Part shown: in pieces, positions 53,531 to 62,643 of the stretch
How the letters are laid out: each line of letters starts with the position of its first letter
Position numbering within the stretch: position 1 is the stretch's first letter
Assembly (NCBI RefSeq): GCF_000317515.1
Contig: NC_019738.1
Location: 4,118,001-4,182,000, forward strand
DNA: 64,000 bases
Direction: 5' to 3'
From: Allocoleopsis franciscana PCC 7113
Lineage (GTDB): Bacteria; Cyanobacteriota; Cyanobacteriia; Cyanobacteriales; Coleofasciculaceae
Notes under the pieces: generated by a model
Told to the model about the DNA's origin: nothing
The model's database searches: none
What the model saw: the letters and a program-made list of their open reading frames with translations, nothing else
Made by a program: the position numbers and the translations under genes

Positions 53531-53586
53531 TTTTTTTAACGCAGAGGTTGCAGAGGGTCACGCAGAGGAACGCAGAGTTTTTGGAG
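53531..53586. repeat. Dispersed CGCAGAG-type repeat, copy 2
   Basis: TTTTTAACGCAGAGG is followed by further CGCAGAGG and CGCAGAG units and TTTTTGGAG, the inverse of 11496-11551. It sits between potD and potB. The remaining 254-base gap has no gene. Confidence 0.75.
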
Positions 53587-53747
53587 TTCAATTTCAGTAA
53601 ATGATGAGGCAAAGGAACATAAGATGAAGTAGGTGGTTTAAAGTGGAAGATTTTATGAACTTTGGATATATAGAATTTAGCTTGATTTTTTCATAGTTTA
53701 TGGTTTGGATTTTTAACGTTTTTATTCCTTGAACCCTGTAATGACCT

Positions 53748-54788
53748 GTGTCTACTAATATTACTCCCCCCTCCCTACCCAAGTCTGGTGCAATGGATGG
53801 TACAGAATCGGTGGTTTTGTCGGAAAAGAAACGCCCTAAAGGAAAGTGGGTGGAACCTTTTGTCTTGCTTTCTCCGGCGGGAATTTGGTTGTTTCTGTTG
53901 TTGGTGCTGCCAACGTTGGTGATTTTTGAGTTGAGTTTGGTACCTAATATTAAGCCGGGGATGGTGGTTAATCCTTCAGGAATTGACAACTATCTCAAGG
54001 TATTTAGCTCAACAAATTTGTTGGTCATGGGGCGATCGCTCTTTTTTGCGATTGGTAGCACACTGATTTGTTTGATTTTGGGATTTCCTGTCGCTTACTG
54101 GATTGCTCAGATGACACCCAAGCGTTGGCGAAATTTACTGCTTTTGGGGTTTATCTTACCGTTGTGGACTTCTTCACTCTTGCGTTCCTATGCCTGGATT
54201 ACTATTTTGCGGCCTACAGGGGTACTCAATACATTTTTACTGGAACCGTTAGCGCCTTTCCTCAATCCGTTACTAGGTGGTTTGAATCAGTTACTGGAAA
54301 GTTTCAATCTTGTATTAGAGAATTTGAGTTTACCTACTCTACCGCTTTTACAGCTTTTACCGTGGAACATTCTCAACGAATGGCCAGCGGTGTTAATTGG
54401 CATGGCTTATAGTTATTTGCCCTACATGGTGTTAATTTTATATGCTTCGTTGGAGAAGTTAGACAAGCGTTTATTAGAAGCTTCGGCAGATTTGGGGGCA
54501 AATCCGATTCAAACTTTTTGGAAGGTAACGGTACCGCAAACTTTGCCAGGAATTGCAGCGGGTTCTTTGCTGGTATTTATTAGTGGTTTGGGAGATTTTG
54601 TCGATCCAGAATTACTGGGTGGGGCATCGAGTATGACGGGTGCTCGTTTGATTTATAACCAATTTTTGGGGCCAACACCTAACTGGGGGTTTGGTTCAGC
54701 CTTGAGTATGTTGTTAATTGTGGCGGTGAGTATGGCGATCGCACTTTTGATTAAGTATGGCGATCGGGATGCGGCATCGCAGCGTTAG
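53748..54788 (+). CDS. potB: Polyamine ABC transporter permease
   Basis: The 346-residue permease has a polar N-terminus, then about six membrane helices. The EAA loop LLEASADLGANPIQTFWKVTVPQTLPG (about 240-266) contacts PotA. It belongs to the PotB half of the polyamine channel. The extra periplasmic loop between helices 2 and 3 (LNTFLLEPLAPFLNPLLGGLNQLLESFNLVLENLSLP) is longer than usual. Start GTG at 53748. Confidence 0.92.
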   Translation: MSTNITPPSLPKSGAMDGTESVVLSEKKRPKGKWVEPFVLLSPAGIWLFLLLVLPTLVIFELSLVPNIKPGMVVNPSGIDNYLKVFSSTNLLVMGRSLFFAIGSTLICLILGFPVAYWIAQMTPKRWRNLLLLGFILPLWTSSLLRSYAWITILRPTGVLNTFLLEPLAPFLNPLLGGLNQLLESFNLVLENLSLPTLPLLQLLPWNILNEWPAVLIGMAYSYLPYMVLILYASLEKLDKRLLEASADLGANPIQTFWKVTVPQTLPGIAAGSLLVFISGLGDFVDPELLGGASSMTGARLIYNQFLGPTPNWGFGSALSMLLIVAVSMAIALLIKYGDRDAASQR

Positions 54789-54883
54789 CCAGAACCCCCT
54801 TTTCCTATTTTTTAAGGACTAGGGCTGATTTATTCTCTCAAAGTGATCATCCGCCAAGGGTTGAAACCCCTGTCTCATAGCTC

Positions 54884-54969
54884 AAGTCCACTTCAGTGGA
54901 CTAAAACTCTCATGTAGTCGTCTTTAGACGACTTGGACTATTAGGCAGGGACTTAAGTCCCTGGCGGAC
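54884..54969. repeat. Three-hairpin repeat element
   Basis: AGTCCACTTCAGTGGACT (about 54886-54903), AGTCGTCTTTAGACGACTT (54916-54934) and GGGACTTAAGTCCC (54948-54961) are successive dyads. The second and third match the copy at 19281-19332. Non-coding, in the potB-potC gap. Confidence 0.75.
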
Positions 54970-55127
54970 TTCGGGAAAATGAATCAGCCCCCCTCACCTC
55001 CTCGTATGAGCTCCGGCTAAAAAAGGGGAAAACCCCAGGAGAGCCAGATTCTCAATAGGGGACGTGCTAGATTAGCGGGAAATTCACTCTTGCTAACGCC
55101 GCGTCTGCATAAGCTGGGAAGGTGCCA

Positions 55128-55262
55128 ATGGTTTGGAAGAAGATTTGGACAGTTCTCAACACTGAGATTAAATGGCCTGATGGGACTGAAACAGTAAGAG
55201 GAGTTGCAGGCACTGCGGCGGGAGTATGGCTTAAGCGATGGATGATACCATTTCACGTTTAA
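55128..55262 (+). CDS. Possible 44-residue protein between potB and potC
   Basis: An ATG with GGAAGG eight bases upstream opens MVWKKIWTVLNTEIKWPDGTETVRGVAGTAAGVWLKRWMIPFHV, ending at TAA 55260-55262. It is basic at both ends, with four Trp and a Gly/Ala-rich middle. No family is recognised. It is too short to be sure; codon choice looks normal. Confidence 0.35.
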   Translation: MVWKKIWTVLNTEIKWPDGTETVRGVAGTAAGVWLKRWMIPFHV

Positions 55263-55269
55263 TCCGCTA

Positions 55270-55345
55270 CACATCGACCCCTCTAACCCCCCTTATTAAG
55301 GGGGGAACTTGAAATCTTGCTCCCTCCCCTTCACAAGGGGAGGGG
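55270..55345. repeat. CCCCCCTTATTAAGGGGGG-type palindromic repeat
   Basis: A G/C-rich dyad, CCCCCCTTATTAAGGGGGG, is followed by a second smaller one (CCCCTTCACAAGGGG). Related palindromes occur at about 19083-19110, 28635-28660 and 38846-38866, so this is a dispersed family of this genome. Confidence 0.7.
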
Positions 55346-55486
55346 TCTTTCAAGGATTTTTGCAACAGACGACCTGTTTTGAGGCTTTACTTCCTGGTCA
55401 TCCTTTTGAGGTTCCACCCCCTCTGTTCCGTAAACTAGAGGATAGCAATATCCAAGAGCTACGCGGACAATTCGGGGGACGGCTTA

Positions 55487-56338
55487 ATGACAGAAAAACT
55501 CTCGTATCAACAGGAGGAGGATATCCCTGTCGATATGCTGAATGCTAAATCTAAACTCAACGTCTCCTGGCAGGCGGTTTTCTCGGCGTTGATGTTTTTT
55601 TATATGTACCTGCCTATCCTGGTACTGACGTTTTATAGCTTCAATGATTCGGCTTATAGCGCCAATTGGAAGGGATTTACCCTGAAGTGGTATACCAAGC
55701 TATTTGATGACTCGCGCATCCTTACAGCATTGCAAAATAGTTTGACGGTGGCATTCTTAGCCGTCGGGATTGCGGCGGTGCTGGGGACGTTTATGGCGGT
55801 AGGTTTAGCCCGCTATCGCTTTCCAGGGAAGTCGTTGTACCGGGGTATTTCTTACCTACCCCTGATTGTCCCAGATATTGCGATCGCTGTCGCTACCCTT
55901 GTCTTTCTCGCCGTGATTGCTGTACCCCTGAGTCTGTGGACGATTGTCGCCGCTCATGTGGTATTTTGTATTTCTTATGTTGCCGTTAATGTCTCTGCCC
56001 GAATTTCGGGACTTGACCCTCACCTGGAAGAAGCCGCTCTGGATTTAGGCGCAACACCGTTTCAAGCTTTTCTCAAAGTCTTGCTGCCGGAATTGATGCC
56101 AGCCATTGTCGGGGGTTGTCTAATTGCCTTTGTCCTGAGTATGGACGACTTTCTCATTGCCAGCTTTACGGCAGGTACGGGTGCAACCACTTTACCCATG
56201 GAAATTTTTAGCCGCATCCGAACGGGTGTTAAACCCGATATTAACGCTTTGAGTGTAATTCTGATTTTGTTATCGGGTGCTGTGGCATTGATTGGGGAAT
56301 TGCTGCGCTATCAGAGTGAGCAGAAACGTTTTAAGTGA
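55487..56338 (+). CDS. potC: Polyamine ABC transporter permease
   Basis: The 283-residue PotC-type permease has about six membrane helices and the EAA loop LEEAALDLGATPFQAFLKVLLPELMPA (about 181-207). It forms the heterodimeric channel with PotB. It lies about 700 bases after potB, an unusual gap filled by repeats and a possible small gene, so its transcription may be separate. The ATG at 55487 lies directly after TTA; a longer in-frame start is not convincing. Its stop codon is overlapped by a heptamer array. Confidence 0.93.
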   Translation: MTEKLSYQQEEDIPVDMLNAKSKLNVSWQAVFSALMFFYMYLPILVLTFYSFNDSAYSANWKGFTLKWYTKLFDDSRILTALQNSLTVAFLAVGIAAVLGTFMAVGLARYRFPGKSLYRGISYLPLIVPDIAIAVATLVFLAVIAVPLSLWTIVAAHVVFCISYVAVNVSARISGLDPHLEEAALDLGATPFQAFLKVLLPELMPAIVGGCLIAFVLSMDDFLIASFTAGTGATTLPMEIFSRIRTGVKPDINALSVILILLSGAVALIGELLRYQSEQKRFK

Positions 56339-56369
56339 TGGGTGATGGGTAATGGGTAATGGGTAATGG
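56335..56369. repeat. Heptamer array (GTRATGG) over the potC stop codon
   Basis: Five 7-base units, two GTGATGG and three GTAATGG, run from 56335 to 56369. The first one contains the potC TGA. Between potC and the convergent cyclase gene no other feature is seen. Confidence 0.9.
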
Positions 56370-56405
56370 CAAGAGTTTAGTTTTTATGTAGTTTAAATGG
56401 CTCAC

Positions 56406-59400
56406 TTATTTCTGATCGAATGTCCATACTCCATCCCAGTTTTCGGGTACACCCTCTTCCATCAACTGGTGAACTCGCTCTAAATAAAGCTGTGCTGTCT
56501 TATCCGAAAGATTGACAGCCAAAACCTGTTCAAAGTAACGTTTAGCCTCTGCAAATTCTCGACGGCGGTAATATTCCAATCCCTGTTCAAAATCGGATTG
56601 AGTCTGAAATTTTAATGCTTTCACCTCTTCAGGCTCACCATCCATCACTTCATAGATAGAAATGGATTCCGTTTTGCCTTTAACAATGGCGCGATCAAGA
56701 AATCGAATTTCATATTGACTGGGGTCATTCAGCCTCTCCAAAACTTGCTCGGAAATTAACATGGACACCCCATAAAACTTTGTCAAGCCTTCTAAACGCG
56801 CTGTCAAATTGACACTATCGGAAAGCGCATCGCCCTGCATCCGGTTTTCTTCTCCCACCATGCCCACCAATATATAACCAAGGTGAATGCCAATACCCGC
56901 TTGAATCAGTTGATAACCTCTGGCTTGCCGATGTTGATTATAGTCCCGAATTCTTTTGAGTTTGGCGATTCCAGCTCTTACGGCATCATCGGCACCATTC
57001 GGGAAAATGGCCATCAATCCATCCCCTAAATATTTAACAATGATACCGTTGTGATTGCGAATTGCTGGGCCAACCCGCTGTAGATAGGCGTTGACAAAAC
57101 TGAAGGTATCTTGGGGCGTCATGCTCTCAGATAGGGTGGTGAAGGAGCGGATATCGGAGAACATCACAGCCATTTCTTTGCTGACGTGGTCGCCTAAATG
57201 GACATGGGTTACATATTGTTTTTGCAGAAATTTAAGATATTCCAGGGGGAAAAAACGGGCAAAGGCATTCTTGTGATTTTCTAATATTTCAAAGGATTCT
57301 TTGAGTTGCCCTGCCATATCATTGAATGACTGAGCTAGTTGTCCGACTTCATCAGAACGGTCAAGTTCAACGGCTTTATCCCATTCTCCTTTAGCGATAT
57401 CTTTGGCGGCAAAGTTGAGCCGGATTAGGGGTTCTGTCACCCAGCGAACAGTGAGAATGCCAATCAAAATCGCGGCCATTAAAGTAACGATGCACAGAAA
57501 GAACGTGATCCGGTTGTTGGCGTGGATTTGCTGCATGAAGTCGGATTCTGGCACAACCACCACAATCAGCCAGTCCAAACCGTATCCGTCCCTAAAGGAA
57601 GACACTTGGAGGAATTGTCGCTGATTGTTCAGCTTAAATTCGAGTTGATAGTTTTTCTGAATGTTTTTAAGATGACCAAAGCGATCGCGTAAAAAAGCCG
57701 CGCTCGAACGCATGAGTAGATCGTTGCTCTCCAAGGCGCGGAGGCGTTTGGCATTTTTGGATCTTCCCACTAATAAGGGTTGAGCACTAATCGAACTGGC
57801 GACTAACTCTCCAGACGGTTCCATAATAAAGACTTCCCCAGATCGACCAATTTTTAGAGTCTGCAAAAACTTGCCAATTTGGTCAATCCCTAACTCACAA
57901 GCCAAAACCCCTAAAAGTTCGCCCTTGCGGTCATAAAATGGGCGACTTGCCTTTATTTGCAGCAGGTCATAGCCTGTATTAATGTAAACCTCACTCCAAG
58001 TCGGTTTTCCTTGCTTGACGGCGGCTGTGTAGTAAGGGCGAGTTCGCGTATCATAGTTCAGAACGGTCTTAGCCACGTTGAGGCGATTCCCCTCTGGGTC
58101 GATGTTGTAGTAGCGGAGAGTTCCACCACCCGGAGTGAGTTGTTCGGCAATTTGAGGCTGCTCAGTCGTCGATAAACGATTGATCCAACCGACACGCAGA
58201 AACTGACCTTGTTCGTTGGCAAAGCCCGCATTTCCAATGGACTCATAAGTCTGGACTTGTCGCCAAAAATAAAGTTCAGCCTTTCGCACGTTCTGAAAGT
58301 CCAACAATCCCAGTTGAATCGCATGTGCATTAAATTGATTCACCTGTTGAGGGACTTCGACATAGGTTTGGATGCGGTCGTGAACGCGGGCGGAGACTTC
58401 ACTTCGCAACTGATTGGCGAGGTCATTCACCACTTTCTGCCCATTTTTAAAGGAGAGATAACCCACCAACCCAACGGCACCAACCACTTGCACGACAAAG
58501 GGAACAATCAGAATGACGCGTAGCGGAACTTTACCCAATGTCCGCAGCAATTTTCTCTGGGTTCGCTTGGGAGTAGGTGCGGTTTGGGGAAGGGTGGCAA
58601 CCGTTGTTTGACCGGAAATCCCTGGTGGAGAGTCGGTGGCGATTAGGATAGGAGTCTTTGTGGCAGACATTATAGACTTGATTGCCGCTCGTTCACTGGG
58701 TTGAAGATGGGACGAGGTTGGGGCAATGGCTGCCTGACGCCCCGTATCCGTAACGGTGCCATGAAAAGGCAGTGTGAAAATAAAGCGAGTGCCAAAACCG
58801 ACTTCCGACTCCACCCAAATTTTCCCGCCGTGCAATTCCACCAAGGCTTTGGTGAGGCTTAACTGTAAATCGTTGGTTTCAGACTGCTGAATGGCTAAAT
58901 AATCAGCTTGGTTAAATAGCTCCAAAATATCTTCTAATTTGTCTTCTGAAATCCCAGCACCCGTATCAGCAACGGTAATCACCAATTGCTCTAAGTTCTC
59001 TGTACCCTGCTGTTGGAACTCGTCCACCACGGCTGAAATTTCCACACAACCGTGTTCTGTTAAGTTAATCGCTTGAGCCACCAAACTTTGCAAAATTTGT
59101 TGCAAGCGCTGCTCATCTGCATTAATGTTAGGTAAATCAACGGGGATAGAATTGACGAGCTGCAAGTCTTTGTGGCTGACTAAGGTTTGGCTCGACTGTA
59201 ATACTTTCTCCGTTAGCGATCGCACATTCACAGCTTGCCAATGGAGCTCCATGTCTCCCTGTCGCAGCTTGGAGAAGTCCCGAATGTTGTTGACTAAGTT
59301 GAAGAGTTGATGTCCACTTTGGGCAATCGTGGATAACTTTTGTTGTTGCGTCTGAGAAAATTCTCCCGCTTCTTTTTCTAAAAGCGACTGGACTAAATGA

Positions 59401-60095
59401 ACCATCTGATTGAGAGGAGTACACAGTTCATTAGAAGTGTTAATCAGAAATTCATCTTTGAGTTCACTCAATCGCTTGAGCTGACCATGTTTTTCTTTTA
59501 ACGCTTGGGTAAAACGGATGCGATCAACCTCTGATTGTTTGCGTTTAGTAACATCGAGAATGGCAGTGAGCAGAACTTCCTCTCCATAAAGAGAAAACGG
59601 TTGAAGTGAGATTGCCCCCCAAAATACGGTCTCATCCTGCTTTTTTAACCGGATTTCATAGTTCCGTAAAGAGCCATTTTTAGCATAAATATCTAACAAT
59701 TTTTTGCGGTCATTGGGGTCAGAATAAAAATCGAGTACTGAGCGGCCTAATAGTTCCTGCATCGGCAGACTAAACATAGAAGTAGCCGCCGCATTGGCGT
59801 AAAGAACTTCACCATCCGATAAACGCGAAATCAGGATAGTAATCGGGGTCGCTTCGGCAATCAGGCGAAAGCGTTCTCTGCTTTCTTGCTTTGCGGCTTC
59901 TGCCTCCTTTTGTAGTTTTTCCTCTATCACATCACCATGGTCTGCTATGGTTTCCAGCATGATTTCCAAGTCAGCTTTTTCTTGCTGAACTTTTGCGAGT
60001 TCCTGACTCAAATGGGTGATTTCTAATCGGAGTTGTTCTATCTGTGGGTTGTTTGAGGATGGCCTAGGGGCTTCGGAGTGAGTGGAGTCAGACAT
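56406..60095 (-). CDS. Multidomain adenylate cyclase: PAS, degenerate histidine kinase, Cache, HAMP, cyclase, TPR
   Basis: The 1229-residue order is coiled coil (about 15-75), PAS (75-190), HisKA/HATPase-like module (200-445), membrane helix (about 505-530), periplasmic dCache domain, second membrane helix, HAMP (about 870-925), class III cyclase (about 945-1135) and a TPR-like tail. The kinase module is degenerate: the phospho-accepting His is N222 in NTSNELCTP, N-box Asn are S337 and Q341, and GLGL is LQLS at 410-413, although DTGAG (377-381) remains. The cyclase has SDIRSF and YLGDGLM metal aspartates and a Lys/Asp pair for ATP. It should make cAMP in response to periplasmic signals. Monocistronic. 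Confidence 0.92.
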   Translation of the reverse strand: MSDSTHSEAPRPSSNNPQIEQLRLEITHLSQELAKVQQEKADLEIMLETIADHGDVIEEKLQKEAEAAKQESRERFRLIAEATPITILISRLSDGEVLYANAAATSMFSLPMQELLGRSVLDFYSDPNDRKKLLDIYAKNGSLRNYEIRLKKQDETVFWGAISLQPFSLYGEEVLLTAILDVTKRKQSEVDRIRFTQALKEKHGQLKRLSELKDEFLINTSNELCTPLNQMVHLVQSLLEKEAGEFSQTQQQKLSTIAQSGHQLFNLVNNIRDFSKLRQGDMELHWQAVNVRSLTEKVLQSSQTLVSHKDLQLVNSIPVDLPNINADEQRLQQILQSLVAQAINLTEHGCVEISAVVDEFQQQGTENLEQLVITVADTGAGISEDKLEDILELFNQADYLAIQQSETNDLQLSLTKALVELHGGKIWVESEVGFGTRFIFTLPFHGTVTDTGRQAAIAPTSSHLQPSERAAIKSIMSATKTPILIATDSPPGISGQTTVATLPQTAPTPKRTQRKLLRTLGKVPLRVILIVPFVVQVVGAVGLVGYLSFKNGQKVVNDLANQLRSEVSARVHDRIQTYVEVPQQVNQFNAHAIQLGLLDFQNVRKAELYFWRQVQTYESIGNAGFANEQGQFLRVGWINRLSTTEQPQIAEQLTPGGGTLRYYNIDPEGNRLNVAKTVLNYDTRTRPYYTAAVKQGKPTWSEVYINTGYDLLQIKASRPFYDRKGELLGVLACELGIDQIGKFLQTLKIGRSGEVFIMEPSGELVASSISAQPLLVGRSKNAKRLRALESNDLLMRSSAAFLRDRFGHLKNIQKNYQLEFKLNNQRQFLQVSSFRDGYGLDWLIVVVVPESDFMQQIHANNRITFFLCIVTLMAAILIGILTVRWVTEPLIRLNFAAKDIAKGEWDKAVELDRSDEVGQLAQSFNDMAGQLKESFEILENHKNAFARFFPLEYLKFLQKQYVTHVHLGDHVSKEMAVMFSDIRSFTTLSESMTPQDTFSFVNAYLQRVGPAIRNHNGIIVKYLGDGLMAIFPNGADDAVRAGIAKLKRIRDYNQHRQARGYQLIQAGIGIHLGYILVGMVGEENRMQGDALSDSVNLTARLEGLTKFYGVSMLISEQVLERLNDPSQYEIRFLDRAIVKGKTESISIYEVMDGEPEEVKALKFQTQSDFEQGLEYYRRREFAEAKRYFEQVLAVNLSDKTAQLYLERVHQLMEEGVPENWDGVWTFDQK

Positions 60096-60168
60096 AACGG
60101 GATTGAGCTGGTTGAAGCAGTGTCCGTAGGAAAAACAACTTACAACTACAATTTACAACTAATACGAA

Positions 60169-60217
60169 AGCCCACCCATTCAAGGGATGGGACGAGCTGA
60201 CGCTAGCTCTTAGGGCT
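60169..60217. other. Compact three-stem element upstream of the cyclase
   Basis: AGCCC (60169-60173) pairs with GGGCT (60213-60217), enclosing CCCAT/ATGGG (60175-60179, 60187-60191) and GAGCT/AGCTC (60194-60198, 60205-60209). A three-way junction of this kind resembles ends of IS200/IS605-type elements, but no tnpA or tnpB is present. It may be a relic or repeat. Confidence 0.35.
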
Positions 60218-60314
60218 ATGGCTAGATTAAGTTTTTATCCTTGATTTTAACTTTAAATTTCTTTATTAAGAATAAATAATCCCTCAAGCTGCTTTTGCCA
60301 TGCTGCCTCAATTA

Positions 60315-61556
60315 TTAGTTTCTTTCAAGATAAAGAGACTCGTAGCGACGGGCTTGAAGGTCTAGAGTAAATTCTTGTTCAGCTTTTTGGCGGGCGCGAT
60401 GCCGAAGGTGGTTTGTGTCTTGATTCTCTAATACCCAAATCATGCCTCTAGCCAAATCTTCACTATCAAAGGCTTGAGCGAGATAGCCATTGTGTTGATG
60501 TTCGATCATATCTGGCATTCCGCCAATATTGAAAGCAACGCAAGGGGTACCGCAAGCAAGTGCTTCCATTACTGTATTGGGCAAGTTATCTTGAGTAGAA
60601 GGAGCCACAAAGACATCAGCGGCAGAATAGACAACCGCTAAGGCAATATCATCGTTCAGTTTACCTAAATAATGAGAAGGTAATTCTAACTCAATCGGTT
60701 CTTTGGGTGGAGCAGCACCGAAAATTACTACTTCTATTAAGTCATGCCCTTCGGATTTTTTGATACTTTGTAAGGCTTGCTGAAGCCAGTGAAATCCCTT
60801 GCGGCGATCGCTATTGGGATACATTGCCCCAAATAATATCAGTTGTTTATCTTGAGGCAAATTCAGGAGTTCTCGTGCTACCTGTTGCGGGATGGGTTTG
60901 TATTGTTGAGTATCTAGCCCATTCGGAATAACTTCAACGCGAACATCTTGAAACAGAGAACTCGAACTCGCGCACTTGGCTAGCCAGGTACTCGGAGTAA
61001 CAATTGTTAAGTTTAAATTCTGCCAAGCTTTCAATTTTCGCTGCCATACCCAGCGGGAAATATCATGACTTTTACCACTATTTAGTTGAGGACAAGCCCC
61101 ACAGGAATTGATATAGCGATCGCACTCTTGAGAGTAGTGACACCCACCTGTAAACGCCCACATATCATGCAGTGTCCACACAATAGGTTTTTTAAATTTG
61201 GCGATGGATTCAATCGATAAGTAGCCATGACAAACCCAATGTAAGTTAACCACATCTGGAGAGAGTTTGGCTACTTTTGAAATAATGCTTTCTGGAAGCC
61301 ATTGCAGGGAAAAATCTGCCGCGTTGCGCTGACGATAAAATTTTAAGGGTAAAGCATCTAAACGTTCAGGTAGTTTTAACTTAGCGCTTGCCTTTTCCAG
61401 AGTCGTTTGGGGGGAAAATACAGCTAGATTATCACTATATTTTAATTGCACTAGAATTTGAGATTCTACACCCAAACGCTGTAAACCCTGGTGCAACCGT
61501 AACGTTGCCCGTCCTGCCCCTCCACCATCAGATTCACTCAGATGTAAGACTTTCAT
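60315..61556 (-). CDS. GT4-family glycosyltransferase
   Basis: The 413-residue GT-B enzyme starts MKVLHLSESDGGGAGRATLRLHQGL, with GGGAGRA as the acceptor-side glycine loop. The middle has SCGACPQL in a Cys-containing loop (C-x2-C, unusual but common in WcaC-like enzymes), EVIPNGLDTQQYKP as the hinge, and PNTVMEALACGTPCVAFNIGGMPDMIEH as the donor site. It is downstream of the PhyH gene by 32 bases and is probably the last gene of the cluster. Sugar and acceptor are unknown. Confidence 0.92.
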   Translation of the reverse strand: MKVLHLSESDGGGAGRATLRLHQGLQRLGVESQILVQLKYSDNLAVFSPQTTLEKASAKLKLPERLDALPLKFYRQRNAADFSLQWLPESIISKVAKLSPDVVNLHWVCHGYLSIESIAKFKKPIVWTLHDMWAFTGGCHYSQECDRYINSCGACPQLNSGKSHDISRWVWQRKLKAWQNLNLTIVTPSTWLAKCASSSSLFQDVRVEVIPNGLDTQQYKPIPQQVARELLNLPQDKQLILFGAMYPNSDRRKGFHWLQQALQSIKKSEGHDLIEVVIFGAAPPKEPIELELPSHYLGKLNDDIALAVVYSAADVFVAPSTQDNLPNTVMEALACGTPCVAFNIGGMPDMIEHQHNGYLAQAFDSEDLARGMIWVLENQDTNHLRHRARQKAEQEFTLDLQARRYESLYLERN

Positions 61557-61588
61557 CTAGAAATATGACTGACTCCTCACGCCTAGTT

Positions 61589-62494
61589 TTAAGCTCTGCC
61601 TATTGTTTTTTTAACCGCTTGAGCCACTCGCGCTAATTTGGGTCGATTCCATACATACTGCCACACATCCGTTCTCAATTTTGCGGTTGGTGAATAGTAT
61701 TTCTGGTGCGAAGGAACTAATCGATACTGCATTCCTTGATACACCTCATAGTCGATAATACTCGGCTTTTCGGCATAGCGACTACCGCTGGGGTACTGGC
61801 TGGGGAGATAATGAGCGGTTAAGGATTTTCGGGAATATTGGGGATTTAAGGTTGGGAAAGAACCATGAACTGTTCCAGAATTCCAAAATAGTACATCTCC
61901 TTTTTTCAAGGCAGGAGCATAAATTTCGTTTTGATGAAGCTCTACATACTCCTTCAATTTTTTCATGTAAGGGCTATTTGAAGCTTTTTCATCAGCCGTT
62001 AAGTCGAGTTCAACTCGATGCGATTTGGGCAAAACGTAGAATCTGCCTGCTTCTTCGTGGATGTCTTCTAAGGCGAACCATCCAGCTAGCAGATGACCGC
62101 TCGGCATAGAGTCTAAATAATACCAGTCCTGATGAGCCGGTGTAGCGGCGTTCAGATCGAACAACATGGACTGCATCAAGTTATGCTCTTGACTATTGGT
62201 GAGTTGAGTCAGTGCATCTCTAACTTGTGGGGAGCAAAAAATTTGTTTAATGGTTTCATCAAACTCTGGATGGTTTGGGTAATCGTGAACATTCAAAAAA
62301 GATTCTTCGCAATATCCGAACTCATTGACTTGGTTTCTTTCCCAGCGATTGCTGGATTGTCTAAAAAAATAGCTGTTCGAGTTCAGAACTTGTGATTTAT
62401 ATATGTCTAAAAGCTGATCAATAAGACTTTCTGGAATAAGCTTTTGAAAGATGTAATATCCATTTTCATCATAATACTCTTTCGGCTGGCTCAT
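61589..62494 (-). CDS. Phytanoyl-CoA dioxygenase (PhyH) family protein
   Basis: The 301-residue non-heme Fe(II)/2-oxoglutarate oxygenase shows the facial triad H121-x-D123 (PAHQDW) and H210 (GTVHGS), with R222 in SRKSLTAHY as the likely 2-oxoglutarate ligand. The enzyme should hydroxylate a substrate; the family acts on lipids, amino acids and glycans. Its place between glycosyltransferase genes suggests modification of a cell-surface glycan or lipid. Start ATG at 62494; the 149-base gap upstream may hold a separate promoter. Confidence 0.92.
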   Translation of the reverse strand: MSQPKEYYDENGYYIFQKLIPESLIDQLLDIYKSQVLNSNSYFFRQSSNRWERNQVNEFGYCEESFLNVHDYPNHPEFDETIKQIFCSPQVRDALTQLTNSQEHNLMQSMLFDLNAATPAHQDWYYLDSMPSGHLLAGWFALEDIHEEAGRFYVLPKSHRVELDLTADEKASNSPYMKKLKEYVELHQNEIYAPALKKGDVLFWNSGTVHGSFPTLNPQYSRKSLTAHYLPSQYPSGSRYAEKPSIIDYEVYQGMQYRLVPSHQKYYSPTAKLRTDVWQYVWNRPKLARVAQAVKKTIGRA

Positions 62495-62643
62495 AAGGTC
62501 ACCCTGGAGATTTTTTAATGATTGATCAACAAACTGATAGCTTTGAGCATTTAAGCATTATCCTGCTGTTATCACGTCTATCTTAAGGAAGAATAAATAT
62601 TAATTTCAGTTTTAGCTTATTTTTCTCTAACCTGATAGTGAAT

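Noticed and set aside
55017..55274. Minus-strand 85-codon frame in the potB-potC gap
   Set aside because: Cys/Ser/Pro/Leu-rich composition typical of an antisense shadow; the plus strand has a better small frame.
55309..55548. Plus-strand 79-codon frame before potC
   Set aside because: It runs through palindromic repeat DNA and into potC in another frame; composition looks non-coding.
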